DNA of 64,000 bases from Mariniflexile maritimum (GCF_009746565.1 NZ_WRPN01000002.1:124001-188000), one strand, 5' to 3'; positions 52,216-61,723 are shown, numbered from the stretch's first letter. Translations and numbers: made by a program. Notes: a model not told the origin generated them from the letters alone.

Positions 52216-52812
52216 TCACGTTAAAAACGGGCTATTCAATATCATAGGAATGACTAAGCCAACCACAATGGCAGATATTACCAATATCCAATCTCGTTTG
52301 TTAAACCTGAAAATGGTTTGCATGATATAGCCTAAAAGCAAAACGGCAAATACGATGATTATTTGGGCCAGTTCGATACCTACTGCAAATTCCAATAATA
52401 ACATTAATTTACTGTCTGAGTCGCCCAACAGCATTTTAAACTCGCGCGCAAACCCTAGCCCGTGAATTAAGCCAAAGAACAAAGTGGATAAAAACAGAAC
52501 CCCTATTTTTTCCTTTTGTGCGCCTTTGCCCGAAGTAAAAACATTAAAAAGTGCCACAATAAGGATGGTAATTGGTATTAGAAATTCTACCAGAGTCGCT
52601 TTTACGGTTACTACGCCATAAACCGCTAAAACAAGCGAAAGGCTGTGCCCTAGAGTAAACATGGTTACTAATAGCAACACGCGCTTCCAGTCTTTGAAAA
52701 GGTAAGGTACGGTTAAAACGATAAGAAACAACACATGGTCGTAGGCCTTAATATCAAGTACATGGTGGATGCCATATTGCACATTGAACCAAAAATTTTC
52801 AAGCATAATCAT
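52216..52812 (-). CDS. HupE/UreJ family membrane protein
   Basis: A 198-residue membrane protein with about six helices (residues 22-40, 45-65, 75-95, 110-130, 140-160, 175-197). The N-terminal GIHHVLDIKAYDHVLFL and the block LFFGLIHGLGFAREFK carry the His-x-x-x-Asp metal-like sites of the HupE/UreJ nickel-transport family; the substrate here is uncertain. The start may be ATG 52812 or ATG 52806 (third codon). No hydrogenase or urease genes adjoin. Confidence 0.85.
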   Translation of the reverse strand: MIMLENFWFNVQYGIHHVLDIKAYDHVLFLIVLTVPYLFKDWKRVLLLVTMFTLGHSLSLVLAVYGVVTVKATLVEFLIPITILIVALFNVFTSGKGAQKEKIGVLFLSTLFFGLIHGLGFAREFKMLLGDSDSKLMLLLEFAVGIELAQIIIVFAVLLLGYIMQTIFRFNKRDWILVISAIVVGLVIPMILNSPFLT

Positions 52813-52838
52813 TCAATTTAGGGAAACCAAATATACAA

Positions 52839-53810
52839 TTAATTAGAGTTTTCTGTGGGTTGGTTGTACTTTTTGTCGAGTTGCAAAAGCATTTCGTTTG
52901 TAATGGCCTCTAGGTTAAATTGGTGTTTCCATTTCCAATCTTGCCGTGCGTACGAATCGTTTATGTTTTTAGGCCAACTGTTGGCAATTTCCTGACGGTA
53001 ATCGGGGGCATAGGTTATTTTAAAATCGGGCATCTGTGCTTTTATGGATTCTGCAATCTGTTTTGGTGTAAAACTTATGGCAGACAAATTGTAGGACGAC
53101 CTGATTTTAACAGCATCCTTGGGTGCTTTCATAATATCAACCGTTGCTTTAATGGCATCGTCCATAAACATCATGGGGAGCTCGGTATCTTCAGCTAAAA
53201 AACATTCATAGTTACCATGGGTAATGGCTTTATGGTAAATTTCAACGGCATAATCGGTGGTGCCGCCACCTGGTAATGTTTTCCAACTTATAATGCCCGG
53301 GTAGCGCAAACTCCGCACATCAACACCATATTTTTTATTGTAGTATTCGCACCAGCGTTCGCCCACTTGTTTGGTAATGCCATATACCGTGGTAGGTTCC
53401 ATAATGGTGTATTGAGGCGTAAATTCTTTAGGTGTTGTAGGCCCAAAAACGGCAATACTTGAAGGCCAGAATATTTTTTTTACAAATTTGGCTCGCCCTA
53501 AATTTAGTACATGAAAAAGCGATTCCACATTTAAGTCCCAAGCTTTCATGGGGTATTTTTCTCCAGTGGCACTTAACATAGCGGCCATGAGGTAGATGGT
53601 ATCTATCTTATGTTTTTCAACACAACTTTTTATGCTTTCATAGTTTTGTGCATCTACTATTTCGAAAATACCGGCATTTACAATTTCTAAATTACTGTAG
53701 TTAATATCGCTTGCAATAACATTGGCATCACCATAAAGCGCTCTTAATTTGAATGTTAATTCGGAACCTATTTGACCACAGGCACCAATTATTAATATTT
53801 TTGACTTCAT
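52839..53810 (-). CDS. L-threonine dehydrogenase-like SDR (NAD-dependent epimerase family)
   Basis: A 323-residue extended short-chain dehydrogenase. The NAD loop is KILIIGACGQIGSELTFKLR, the active-site Tyr/Lys is in TTVYGITKQVGERW, and the middle has LRYPGIISWKTLPGGGTTDYAVEIYH, text typical of the UDP-galactose-4-epimerase-like L-threonine 3-dehydrogenases of Bacteroidota. It would convert L-threonine to 2-amino-3-oxobutanoate; no glycine C-acetyltransferase adjoins. Galactose epimerase is the alternative, less favoured by the GGGTTDYAVEI block. Confidence 0.85.
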   Translation of the reverse strand: MKSKILIIGACGQIGSELTFKLRALYGDANVIASDINYSNLEIVNAGIFEIVDAQNYESIKSCVEKHKIDTIYLMAAMLSATGEKYPMKAWDLNVESLFHVLNLGRAKFVKKIFWPSSIAVFGPTTPKEFTPQYTIMEPTTVYGITKQVGERWCEYYNKKYGVDVRSLRYPGIISWKTLPGGGTTDYAVEIYHKAITHGNYECFLAEDTELPMMFMDDAIKATVDIMKAPKDAVKIRSSYNLSAISFTPKQIAESIKAQMPDFKITYAPDYRQEIANSWPKNINDSYARQDWKWKHQFNLEAITNEMLLQLDKKYNQPTENSN

Positions 53811-53933
53811 TAAAAAGCATTGTTTAAATAGTTTTCAAAAATAACAAGTTTTTATTGATAATAATATATTTTTTAAAATGAAATATTGTTAATTTGATGG
53901 TGTTCCTTCTGCTTAAAAAAGAACGGAAACTTA

Positions 53934-53941
53934 TATATTTG
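53934..53941 (+). promoter_or_regulatory. Candidate -7 box of the lipoprotein gene
   Basis: TATATTTG, 27 bp before the ATG. No -33 at the usual spacing. Confidence 0.4.
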
Positions 53942-53967
53942 TGTAAATAATTTTATATGGATTAGTT

Positions 53968-54486
53968 ATGAAACTTAAATTTTTAGGGATTGTGTGGGTG
54001 CTGTTGTTTTTTGTTTCTTGTAAGAAAAAACAAGATGATGCCGCTTTGGTTGTTGAGAAGCCTGTTGAAAGTCAGGTAATTAAAGTAAAAGATGTTGCTA
54101 AAATTAAATACACCGATTATATTTTGGATTCGAGAGCCGAAGATTCCATTGTAAATTGGATGGCCTACAAGCAACTTGATGAGGTTGTAAATAATTTAAA
54201 AAAAGCAGATCTAAATTTTTTTAAGGCCAACGAAAAAAACGTTAAAGAGTTGGTTAGAAACTTGAAGCAAACAATTCCTGCGGAAATTAACAACAATGCC
54301 ATTACAGCGCGCATTACAGCTTTGGAAACACAACTTTTAAAACTGGAAAGCCTTTACAATTTATCAACCACAACCAAACCGGAACTTCTTGAAAATATAC
54401 GCGCCTTTTTGGTGGCCTTTTCAAACTTGAATTTACAAATGAACAAAAAGATTGAAGCCGACAATATCATTATCGAAAGGCCTTAA
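53968..54486 (+). CDS. Predicted lipoprotein of unknown function
   Basis: A 172-residue protein. A signal peptide with lipobox (WVLLFFVSC-KKK) gives a lipid-modified Cys near residue 18; the following Lys and Asp residues do not tell inner from outer membrane. The mature part is mostly helical and charged (VNNLKKADLNFFKANEKNVKELVRNLKQ; LETQLLKLESLY) and may be coiled coil. No family is recognised. It ends at a terminator shared with tyrS. Confidence 0.8.
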   Translation: MKLKFLGIVWVLLFFVSCKKKQDDAALVVEKPVESQVIKVKDVAKIKYTDYILDSRAEDSIVNWMAYKQLDEVVNNLKKADLNFFKANEKNVKELVRNLKQTIPAEINNNAITARITALETQLLKLESLYNLSTTTKPELLENIRAFLVAFSNLNLQMNKKIEADNIIIERP

Positions 54487-54582
54487 AAAACATAGCGTTA
54501 AGTTGTAAGTTTTAAAATTCACTTACGACCAATACAAAACTATGAAAAAGAAAGATTGATTTTTTTAGTTGGTTGGTTAGCA

Positions 54583-54610
54583 ACAAGCCCGATTTTATAA
54601 TCGGGCTTGT
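54583..54610. terminator. Bidirectional terminator between lipoprotein gene and tyrS
   Basis: Perfect 12-bp arms ACAAGCCCGATT and AATCGGGCTTGT with a TTAT loop, with T/A-rich flanks. It serves convergent genes. Confidence 0.9.
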
Positions 54611-54616
54611 TTATTT

Positions 54617-55909
54617 TTACACCATGCGCAAAACGAAGTAATTTTTTTTACCGCGCTGCAATAAAATAAATTTATTGTTTATCAAGTCGTTATGGGTAAG
54701 CATGTAGCCTTCGCCAACTTTTTCTTTATTTACCGAAACGGCATTTTCCTTTAAAGCACGACGCGCTTCGCCATTCGATTTTAAAAATCCGCCTTTTTCG
54801 GCCAAAGCGGCAATGATGTCCAAGCCGTTTTCTAACTCGCTTTTATAGATTTCAGTAAGTGGTACACCATCAAAAACATCTAAAAAAGTTTGCTCATTCA
54901 GCTTTTTTAAATCGCTTCCTGTTGAATTTCCAAATAGGATTTCGCTTGCTTTTATAGCATTTTCCAACTCGTCGCTTGAATGGACCATGGTGGTAATTTC
55001 TTCTGCCAATCGTTTTTGTAAAGCTCGTAAATGGGGCGCTTCTTGATGTGTAGCTATTAGGTTCTCTATTTCGGTTTTCGATAAAAACGTGAATATTTTA
55101 ATGTACTTTTCTGCATCAACATCACTGGTATTTAACCAATATTGATAAAATTTATAGGGTGATGTTCTGTTGGCATCCAACCAAATATTGCCACCTTCGG
55201 TTTTTCCAAATTTGGTGCCATCGGCTTTTGTAATTAACGGCCATGTTAGCGCAAAGCCTTTGCCGGCATCAACTCGTCGTATCAGTTCGGTTCCTGTTGT
55301 AATATTTCCCCATTGGTCGCTGCCTCCCATTTGCAAGGTGCATTGTTTGGTGCGGTACAGATGCAAAAAATCGTAACCTTGCACCAATTGATAGGTAAAC
55401 TCGGTGAAGCTCATGCCCACTGCCGATTCGGACGATAACCGTTTTTTAACCGAATCTTTCGCCATCATATAATTAACGGTAATATGTTTGCCTACATCGC
55501 GAATAAATTCCAAGAACGTGAAATTTTTCATCCAATCGTAGTTGTTCACAATAATTGCGGCGTTTTCTGCATCACTGTCAAAATCCAAAAACCGCGATAA
55601 CTGTTCTTTTATCGCGTTTTGATTATGTTTTAGCGTTTCTTCATTCAACAAATTGCGTTCTGCCGATTTTCCTGAAGGATCGCCAATCATACCTGTTGCA
55701 CCACCAACCAGCGCTACCGGTTTATGTCCCGATAATTGAAAGTGCTTAAGCCCCATAACACCCACTAAATGACCAATATGCAGTGAGTCGGCCGTTGGGT
55801 CAATGCCAACATACGCCAACCGCATGGCCTCCATCAAGTGTTCTTCAACCCCCGGCATACTATCTTGTATCATCCCGCGCCAAGTCAATTCCTCAACAAA
55901 ATTTTTCAT
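54617..55909 (-). CDS. tyrS: Tyrosyl-tRNA synthetase
   Basis: A 430-residue class I aminoacyl-tRNA synthetase. The HIGH-like motif is [17 protein letters not shown] (residue 40 on), the amino-acid and ATP sites show [19 protein letters not shown] and [12 protein letters not shown], and the KMSKS-like loop is [14 protein letters not shown]. The C-terminus is an S4-type RNA-binding domain ([19 protein letters not shown]). Start preceded by a -7 box (TATCTTTG, minus strand at 55938-55945). Confidence 0.97.
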   Translation of the reverse strand: MKNFVEELTWRGMIQDSMPGVEEHLMEAMRLAYVGIDPTADSLHIGHLVGVMGLKHFQLSGHKPVALVGGATGMIGDPSGKSAERNLLNEETLKHNQNAIKEQLSRFLDFDSDAENAAIIVNNYDWMKNFTFLEFIRDVGKHITVNYMMAKDSVKKRLSSESAVGMSFTEFTYQLVQGYDFLHLYRTKQCTLQMGGSDQWGNITTGTELIRRVDAGKGFALTWPLITKADGTKFGKTEGGNIWLDANRTSPYKFYQYWLNTSDVDAEKYIKIFTFLSKTEIENLIATHQEAPHLRALQKRLAEEITTMVHSSDELENAIKASEILFGNSTGSDLKKLNEQTFLDVFDGVPLTEIYKSELENGLDIIAALAEKGGFLKSNGEARRALKENAVSVNKEKVGEGYMLTHNDLINNKFILLQRGKKNYFVLRMV

Positions 55910-55959
55910 CTTTTTTTTTGATTTTTTTAAAACTATGCAAAGATAAAAATAAAAACAAA

Positions 55960-56058
55960 GAAAAGCCCCCTAACCCCAACTAGGAACGGATGAAGCTCAA
56001 AAAAAAAAAAATGTCCAAAATATTAGAAGTTCCCCTTTTGGGTGTTAGGGGGCTTTTC
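55960..56058. repeat. Inverted-repeat element with A13 tract
   Basis: GAAAAGCCCCCTAA (55960-55973) is repeated inverted as TTAGGGGGCTTTTC (56045-56058), 14 bp perfect. Between them lie CCCCAACTAGG and AAGTTCCCCTTTTGGG, and a run of 13 As (55999-56011). It sits between divergent tyrS and the SDR gene, so it is unlikely to be a normal terminator. The CCCC/GGGG character recalls the repeat at 51.6 kb. Confidence 0.7.
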
Positions 56059-56072
56059 ACTATTTTCGTTGC

Positions 56073-57080
56073 ATGATTTTAGTAACAGGAGGTACGGGTT
56101 TAGTGGGTGCGCATTTGCTTTTCAAGCTTGCCAGTGCGAATGAAGCCGTTAAAGCTATTTATAGAAGCGAACGCAAATTAGACTTGGTTAAAAATGTTTT
56201 TGCCACCTATACTGAAAACTATAAGGTACTTTTTGATGCTATTGAATGGGTTCAGGCCGATATTTTGGATATTCCGTCACTATCTGAAGCTTTTAAAAAT
56301 GTTACCCACGTGTACCATTGTGCTGCTTTGGTGTCTTTTGAACCCAATAAGTACCATGAATTAAGAAAAACCAATATTGAAGGAACTGCCAATATTGTGA
56401 ATTTTTGCATTGCCCATGGCATAAAAAAACTATGTTATGTAAGTTCCATAGCGACCTTAGGAAAACCACTTAACAGTACGTTTATTACAGAAGATGCCAA
56501 TTGGGACCCGGAAAATGACAACAGCGTGTATGCCATTACAAAATATGGGGCCGAAATGGAAGTTTGGCGCGGCACACAAGAAGGATTGGATGCGGTAATT
56601 GTAAACCCTGGGGTTATTTTAGGGGCCGGTATCTGGAAATTTGGTTCAGGCAGTTTGTTTAAAAAAGCACATAAAGGCCTAAAATATTATACTTCGGGCA
56701 CTATTGGATTGGTAGCCGTTGAAGATGTAGTAAACCTTATGGAAGCCTTAATGAAGGGCAGCATCGTAAACGAACGTTTTGTATTGGTGGCCGAAAATTG
56801 GCTCTACAAACGCTTTTTGCAAACCATGGCACAATCGGTTAATGCCAAAAAACCAGAAAAATTAGCTAGTCCCTTTTTGTTGGGCATTGCATGGAAATGG
56901 GATTGGTTAAGGCACAAGCTGTTGGGTAAACGCAGAAGGTTAACCAAAAGTATCAGCACGTCATTAACTACCGAAACGTTTTACAGTAGCGAAAAAATTA
57001 AAAGTGCCCTAAACTATAATTTTAAGGATATAAACGAAACTATTTATAAAGTGGGGAGTTTTTATCGGATGCAGGACTAA
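56073..57080 (+). CDS. NAD-dependent epimerase/dehydratase family protein
   Basis: A 335-residue extended SDR. The NAD-binding motif is ILVTGGTGLVGAHLLFKLA and the active site is in NSVYAITKYGAEMEV (YxxxK). The N-terminal half also shows CYVSSIATLGKP, typical of dihydroflavonol-reductase/sugar epimerase relatives, but the substrate is unknown. Its 3' end overlaps the convergent DUF4296 gene by 41 bp. Confidence 0.85.
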   Translation: MILVTGGTGLVGAHLLFKLASANEAVKAIYRSERKLDLVKNVFATYTENYKVLFDAIEWVQADILDIPSLSEAFKNVTHVYHCAALVSFEPNKYHELRKTNIEGTANIVNFCIAHGIKKLCYVSSIATLGKPLNSTFITEDANWDPENDNSVYAITKYGAEMEVWRGTQEGLDAVIVNPGVILGAGIWKFGSGSLFKKAHKGLKYYTSGTIGLVAVEDVVNLMEALMKGSIVNERFVLVAENWLYKRFLQTMAQSVNAKKPEKLASPFLLGIAWKWDWLRHKLLGKRRRLTKSISTSLTTETFYSSEKIKSALNYNFKDINETIYKVGSFYRMQD

Positions 57081-57540
57081 TTAAAATGCCTTCCTCGGGG
57101 TTTAATGCCTTTTTAACCAAAACCGCTGCCAACGAATCTTTAGCCGTTACAGCATTTATGGAGTCTGTTTCCTTTTTTTTCTTTTTCTCTTCCTTTAGTT
57201 CTAATTCTTTTAAGGCTACTTTTAAACGCTCCAAACTATCGGTTACCTTGGTGTAAATTTCTTCGTAATCCTTAATTTTATGGGCATAGTACTTGTTGCT
57301 TTCTGCAAATTGCAAACTATCTATGCCATATTTTTCAAAAATGTAGCGGTTAATTTGCACGCCATGGCTCTCTAAAATGCTTTGGTTGGCGCTGGTTGCC
57401 GTTGCCAGTAATTTGGCATCAATTAAAATAGCGACCATGTTTTTTTTGGAAATGAGGTTTTTAGGCTTTTTAGGGCCGCCAAAACCACAGGATGCGACCA
57501 GAGCCATGATGCAGAAAAATGATACAAATTGTTTCAACAT
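57040..57540 (-). CDS. DUF4296 lipoprotein
   Basis: A 166-residue predicted lipoprotein. Lipobox at FFCIMALVASC-GFG (Cys about 18). The mature part has the DUF4296 pattern NLISKKNMVAILIDAKLLATATSANQ and IFEKYGIDSLQFAESNKYYA, then a Lys/Glu coiled coil (KELELKEEKKKKKETDS). Function unknown. The ATG overlaps the dihydroorotase stop by one base. Convergent with the SDR gene. Confidence 0.85.
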   Translation of the reverse strand: MLKQFVSFFCIMALVASCGFGGPKKPKNLISKKNMVAILIDAKLLATATSANQSILESHGVQINRYIFEKYGIDSLQFAESNKYYAHKIKDYEEIYTKVTDSLERLKVALKELELKEEKKKKKETDSINAVTAKDSLAAVLVKKALNPEEGILISPASDKNSPLYK

Positions 57541-58886
57541 TATCTATTAAAAGTTAATCGTTTTGCAGCTTTTACATCGGTAAATTTTGAGTTTTGATAT
57601 ACCAGACTGCCATTTACAAAGGTATGGGTAATTCGTGACTTAAACGTGGTGCCTTCAAACGGCGACCAGCCACATTTGTATAAAATATTATCTTTGGTTA
57701 CCGTCCATGGGTTGTTTAAATCCACCAAAACCAAATCGGCAAAATAGCCTTCCTTTATAAAGCCTCTTTTTTCTATTTCAAATAAAATAGCGGGGTTGTG
57801 GCACATTTTTTCAATAATTTTTTCAATGGAAATGACTCCTCTATGGTACATTTCCAACATGGCGGGTAAAGCATGTTGTACCAAGGGGCCACCCGAAGGC
57901 GCACTGGTATATAGGTTTTTCTTTTCCTCTAAGGTATGGGGTGCATGGTCCGTAGCAATCACATCAATTCTATCATCAAGCAATGCTTCCCATAATTGTA
58001 ATCGGTCTTCTTCTGTTTTTACGGCAGGATTCCATTTAATCAATGTTCCTTTAGATTCATAATCCTTATCGGAAAACCATAAATGATGGATACAAACCTC
58101 GGCCGTAATTTTTTTGTCTTTTAAAGGGATTTTATTGCTGAAAAGGTTGGTTTCCTTTCCTGTTGAAAGATGGAACACATGCAAACGGGCACCTGTTTTT
58201 TGTGCGAGCTTGATGGCTCTGGACGATGATAGATAGCAGGCTTCCTCACTTCTTATAATTGGGTGGTAGCTTATGGGGATGGCATCGCCAAAGGTATCGA
58301 ACTGTTGTTGAAAGTTTTTTTGAATGGTGGCCTCATCTTCACAATGAACGGAAATAAGCAACTTGGTATTTTTGAAGATGTTCTCTAAAACCATGGGGTC
58401 ATCAACCAGCATGTTGCCTGTTGAAGAGCCTAAAAACAATTTCAACCCGGCCACGTTTTTAGCATCGACTTTTAAAATTTCATCCAAATTGTCGTTTGTG
58501 CCGCCAAACATAAACGAATAGTTTGCTGCCGAGGTTCGTGCGGCTATATCGAATTTTTCCTCCAACTTTTCAATGGTTGTTGTTTGCGGGTTGGTGTTGG
58601 GCATTTCAATAAACGACGTAATACCGCCCGCTATGGCTGCTTTCGATTCGGTTTCAATGGTTGCTTTTTGCGTTAGGCCAGGTTCTCTAAAATGTACTTG
58701 ATCATCAATGGCACCGGGCAATAAATATTTTCCTTCTGCATCAATAACGTGCACATTGGATGATTTGGCGCTTATGGATTGGCTAATTTCTTTTATGTAA
58801 TCGCCTTCAATTAATAGGTCGCCGTTAAAAATGCTGCCTTCGTTTACAATGTGGGCGTTTTTTATAAGTATGGTTTTCTGCTTCAT
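57540..58886 (-). CDS. pyrC: Dihydroorotase with Gln replacing the first metal His
   Basis: A 448-residue amidohydrolase of the class I dihydroorotase family, which makes dihydroorotate from N-carbamoyl-aspartate. The metal motif D-H-x-H is read here as GAIDDQVHFREPG: Gln at residue 63 (codon at 58698-58700) stands where His is usual, while H65, the HCEDE (H181), FHLST (H239) and ATDHAPH (D313) sites and GLKLFLGSSTG (carbamylated Lys region) are kept. Such Gln forms seem to recur in Bacteroidota. It starts the pyrC-DUF4296 pair; the mannosyltransferase lies 9 bp upstream. Confidence 0.9.
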   Translation of the reverse strand: MKQKTILIKNAHIVNEGSIFNGDLLIEGDYIKEISQSISAKSSNVHVIDAEGKYLLPGAIDDQVHFREPGLTQKATIETESKAAIAGGITSFIEMPNTNPQTTTIEKLEEKFDIAARTSAANYSFMFGGTNDNLDEILKVDAKNVAGLKLFLGSSTGNMLVDDPMVLENIFKNTKLLISVHCEDEATIQKNFQQQFDTFGDAIPISYHPIIRSEEACYLSSSRAIKLAQKTGARLHVFHLSTGKETNLFSNKIPLKDKKITAEVCIHHLWFSDKDYESKGTLIKWNPAVKTEEDRLQLWEALLDDRIDVIATDHAPHTLEEKKNLYTSAPSGGPLVQHALPAMLEMYHRGVISIEKIIEKMCHNPAILFEIEKRGFIKEGYFADLVLVDLNNPWTVTKDNILYKCGWSPFEGTTFKSRITHTFVNGSLVYQNSKFTDVKAAKRLTFNR

Positions 58887-58895
58887 ATTCGGTCG

Positions 58896-59618
58896 CTACT
58901 TTTTAAATATACTGTTTATTTTCATTGAGATAACGCCAAAAATAGCTTCGGCAATAATGCCAGAGCTTAGTTTTGAGGTTCCCATGGTTCTATCGGTAAA
59001 AATAACGGGTACTTCAATAATCTTGAATTTTTTCAAATAGGTCTTAAATTTCATTTCAATTTGAAAGGCGTATCCAATAAATTTTATTTTATCTAGGTTT
59101 AATGTTTCTAAAACAATGCGTTTATAGCAAATAAAACCTGCTGTTGTATCGTGTATTTTCATGCCCGTAATGAAACGCACGTAGCGCGATGCAAAATACG
59201 AGATCAAAACCCTGCTCATGGGCCAGTTTACAACGTTTACTCCGGTTGCATAGCGCGAGCCAATAGCTAAATCGGCCCCTTCAACATGGCAAGCGTGGTG
59301 TAGTTTTACGAGGTCGTTTGGGTCGTGCGAGAAATCGGCATCCATTTCAAAAATATATTGGTAACTTCTTTGTAAGCACCATTTAAACCCGTGAATGTAG
59401 GCAGTGCCCAGTCCGGATTTTTCTTTTCTAACTTCCAGAAATAACCTATCGGGAAATTTTTTTTGAAGTTCCTTTACTTTCAGGGCCGTTAAATCGGGGG
59501 AATTGTCATCAACAATAAGCAGGTGCACTGCTTCCGATTTAGAAAACACCGCGTTAATTATGGCCTCGATATTCTCAATTTCATTGTAAGTTGGAATGAT
59601 AACAACGGTATCGGTCAT
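58896..59618 (-). CDS. Polyprenol/dolichol-phosphate mannosyltransferase-like GT2
   Basis: A 240-residue GT2 enzyme. The nucleotide site IIPTYNEIENIEAII and LLIVDDNSPDLTALKV, then FEMDADFSHDPNDLV (DxD) and AIGSRYATG are the Dpm1 signatures. It would transfer mannose from GDP-Man to a polyprenyl phosphate. No transmembrane segment after the catalytic part, as in Dpm1-type rather than full-length lipid transferases. Upstream -7 box TACATTTG (minus strand, 59660-59653). Confidence 0.9.
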   Translation of the reverse strand: MTDTVVIIPTYNEIENIEAIINAVFSKSEAVHLLIVDDNSPDLTALKVKELQKKFPDRLFLEVRKEKSGLGTAYIHGFKWCLQRSYQYIFEMDADFSHDPNDLVKLHHACHVEGADLAIGSRYATGVNVVNWPMSRVLISYFASRYVRFITGMKIHDTTAGFICYKRIVLETLNLDKIKFIGYAFQIEMKFKTYLKKFKIIEVPVIFTDRTMGTSKLSSGIIAEAIFGVISMKINSIFKK

Positions 59619-59739
59619 TCGTTAATTTTAAGGGAAACGTATTAATTCATGGCAAATGTACATTATTAGATGTTTATTTATTTTAAATATTCCTTAATAA
59701 TTTAAGGCATCTAATTAAAATTTATAATAATTTTACGGG

Positions 59740-60387
59740 ATGCTAAGGGAGGTTATATCAAATGATTTTTATACTATTATAATTGTTTTAGGGCTTGTTA
59801 TTGTTGCTGTTGCAAAATTAACTTCACCAAAACGGTTCGATGATTTTGTTTCTGTTTTGGTAAATTCAAAGTACTTAAAAGTATATGCACGCGAGCAAAA
59901 ATTTCTGGATAAGTTTGACGCGCTGTTGTTTGCCAATTTGGTAATTTCCATGTCGTTGTTCAGTTTTATCGTATATCGGTTTTTCATGAACACCAAAATT
60001 GTTCCTGTTGATATTATGGTGAAACTTTCGGTGGGTATCTGCCTGTTCATTTTAATAAAAGTGCTTATTGAACGCCTTATTGGAAGCCTTTTGGAGATAG
60101 ACGACATTATCGACCAATATCTGTTCCAAAAAATAAGCTACAAAAACTATTTGGGTATTGTGCTTATCCCTATAAATACTTTTCTGCTGTTTAGTTTTAA
60201 GCCTTCATTGCCTTTTTTTTATGTAAGCGTTATTTTATTAATTATTGTAGTATTAATAGGATTATTTACCTCTTTCAAGGCACATCAAAGTTTTATAAAA
60301 CATAATTTTTTTTATTTTATTTTGTATCTTTGCGCTTTAGAAATTGCACCCTACATTATTTTGTATAAGGTATTTATTTCTAAATAG
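59740..60387 (+). CDS. DUF4271 membrane protein
   Basis: A 215-residue integral membrane protein with about six helices (residues 10-27, 65-85, 92-110, 140-158, 160-180, 190-210). The N-terminal VISNDFYTIIIVLGLVIVAVAK and later LEIDDIIDQYLFQKISYKNYLGIVLIP match DUF4271, a Bacteroidota family of unknown role. It starts an operon with hemD, 21 bp away. A recurrent gene pair, so heme-related function is possible but not shown. Confidence 0.85.
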   Translation: MLREVISNDFYTIIIVLGLVIVAVAKLTSPKRFDDFVSVLVNSKYLKVYAREQKFLDKFDALLFANLVISMSLFSFIVYRFFMNTKIVPVDIMVKLSVGICLFILIKVLIERLIGSLLEIDDIIDQYLFQKISYKNYLGIVLIPINTFLLFSFKPSLPFFYVSVILLIIVVLIGLFTSFKAHQSFIKHNFFYFILYLCALEIAPYIILYKVFISK

Positions 60388-60408
60388 AACGACTAACTAC
60401 TTGTGTAT

Positions 60409-61158
60409 ATGAAAGTGAAAACCATTTTGGTATCCCAGCCTGAACCAAAAATTGAAAATTCGCCTTACTTCGATTTAATTGAAAAACAAAAAGTAAAAAT
60501 TGATTTCAGACCTTTTATACACGTAGAAGGAGTACCAGCAAAGGAAATTAGACAACAAAAAGTTGATTTAAACCACTATACGGCCATAATTTTAACCAGT
60601 AGGAATGCCATTGACCATTATTTTAGGGTAGCCGAGGAAATGCGGTTTAAGGTGCCCGATACCATGAAATATTTCTGCCAGTCTGAAGCCGTTGCATTTT
60701 ATCTGCAAAAGTACGTGGTATATAGAAAACGAAAAATTTATGTTGGAAAACGAACATTTTCCGAGCTTTCGCCCATCATAAAAAAATATAAGGACGAAAA
60801 GTTTTTAATGCCAAATACCGATAAGGTAAAAGATGAAGTGCCAAATACCCTTAATGCCTTAGGCGTTGATTGGAAACAGGCCATTTTTTACAGAACGGTT
60901 ATTAGCGATCTCTCCGATTTGGCCGATGTTTTTTATGATATTTTAGTGTTTTTTAGCCCATCGGGCATTGAATCGCTTTTTCAAAATTTTCCAGGGTTTA
61001 AACAAAACGATACCCGAATAGCAGTATTTGGCGACACCACCATGAAAGCTGCTGAAGAAAGAGGCTTGCGCATTGATATCGCGGCTCCAACTCCAGAAAC
61101 ACCTTCTATGACAATGGCATTGGAGAAATATATTGAGAAAGCGAATAAGAATAAGTAA
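60409..61158 (+). CDS. hemD: Uroporphyrinogen-III synthase
   Basis: A 249-residue two-domain protein that closes hydroxymethylbilane to uroporphyrinogen III. The family is very divergent; supporting text includes LVSQPEPK at the start, TAIILTSRNAIDHYF, LPNT-like FLMPNTDKVKDEV, FYRTVISDL, VFFSPSGIESLF and VFGDTTMKAAEERGLRIDIAAPTPETPSM. The last matches the HemD family. I take the ATG at 60409 over the GTG two codons upstream. It lies after DUF4271. Confidence 0.88.
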   Translation: MKVKTILVSQPEPKIENSPYFDLIEKQKVKIDFRPFIHVEGVPAKEIRQQKVDLNHYTAIILTSRNAIDHYFRVAEEMRFKVPDTMKYFCQSEAVAFYLQKYVVYRKRKIYVGKRTFSELSPIIKKYKDEKFLMPNTDKVKDEVPNTLNALGVDWKQAIFYRTVISDLSDLADVFYDILVFFSPSGIESLFQNFPGFKQNDTRIAVFGDTTMKAAEERGLRIDIAAPTPETPSMTMALEKYIEKANKNK

Positions 61159-61196
61159 ACTCCGCTTGTTTTTAAAGACTTACAGGAGGCATTATC

Positions 61197-61592
61197 TTAT
61201 ATGTATTTTGATTTTATTTTTAAAAAATTGAACAACAATACAACCCATGCCGAAATTAAAAGAAGGCCGCCAATAGGCGTTACAAAACCAATGGTTTTAA
61301 AGTTGAAGGTTGTTAGCGTATTGGTTGCCAACCCATAAATAGACCCCGAGAAAAGCAAAACCCCCAAGAGTGTTAGAAAATAAATCGCTTTTTTTGCTTT
61401 AGGCCTTACCGTTGCATTGGAGCCTACAAAAAACAAAAAAAAGGCGTGGTACATTTGGTATCTAACCCCAGTTTCAAAGCTTTGTTGAGCTTCAATAGGT
61501 ATGAATGCTTTTAGGCCATGAGCGCCAAAAGCTCCCAGAATAATGCCCAATATCCCAAAAAGGGATGCGGTAATGAGTATGGTTTTGTTCAT
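61197..61592 (-). CDS. DUF423 membrane protein
   Basis: A 131-residue protein with four transmembrane helices. N-terminal LFGILGIILGAFGAHGLKAF and the block GVRYQMYHAFFLFFVG are DUF423 signatures. Function unknown. The gene is convergent with hemD (38 bp gap). Confidence 0.88.
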   Translation of the reverse strand: MNKTILITASLFGILGIILGAFGAHGLKAFIPIEAQQSFETGVRYQMYHAFFLFFVGSNATVRPKAKKAIYFLTLLGVLLFSGSIYGLATNTLTTFNFKTIGFVTPIGGLLLISAWVVLLFNFLKIKSKYI

Positions 61593-61723
61593 ATAAAAAG
61601 CGGCTTACATCTAAATAATTGCAAAATTACTTAACAAATCCCATTATATGAAAAATTATTTGTTGGGGCACGTATTTAGTGCTGTTCTTATGTAAATTTC
61701 TACGCGTAATAAACATGTAGGTA

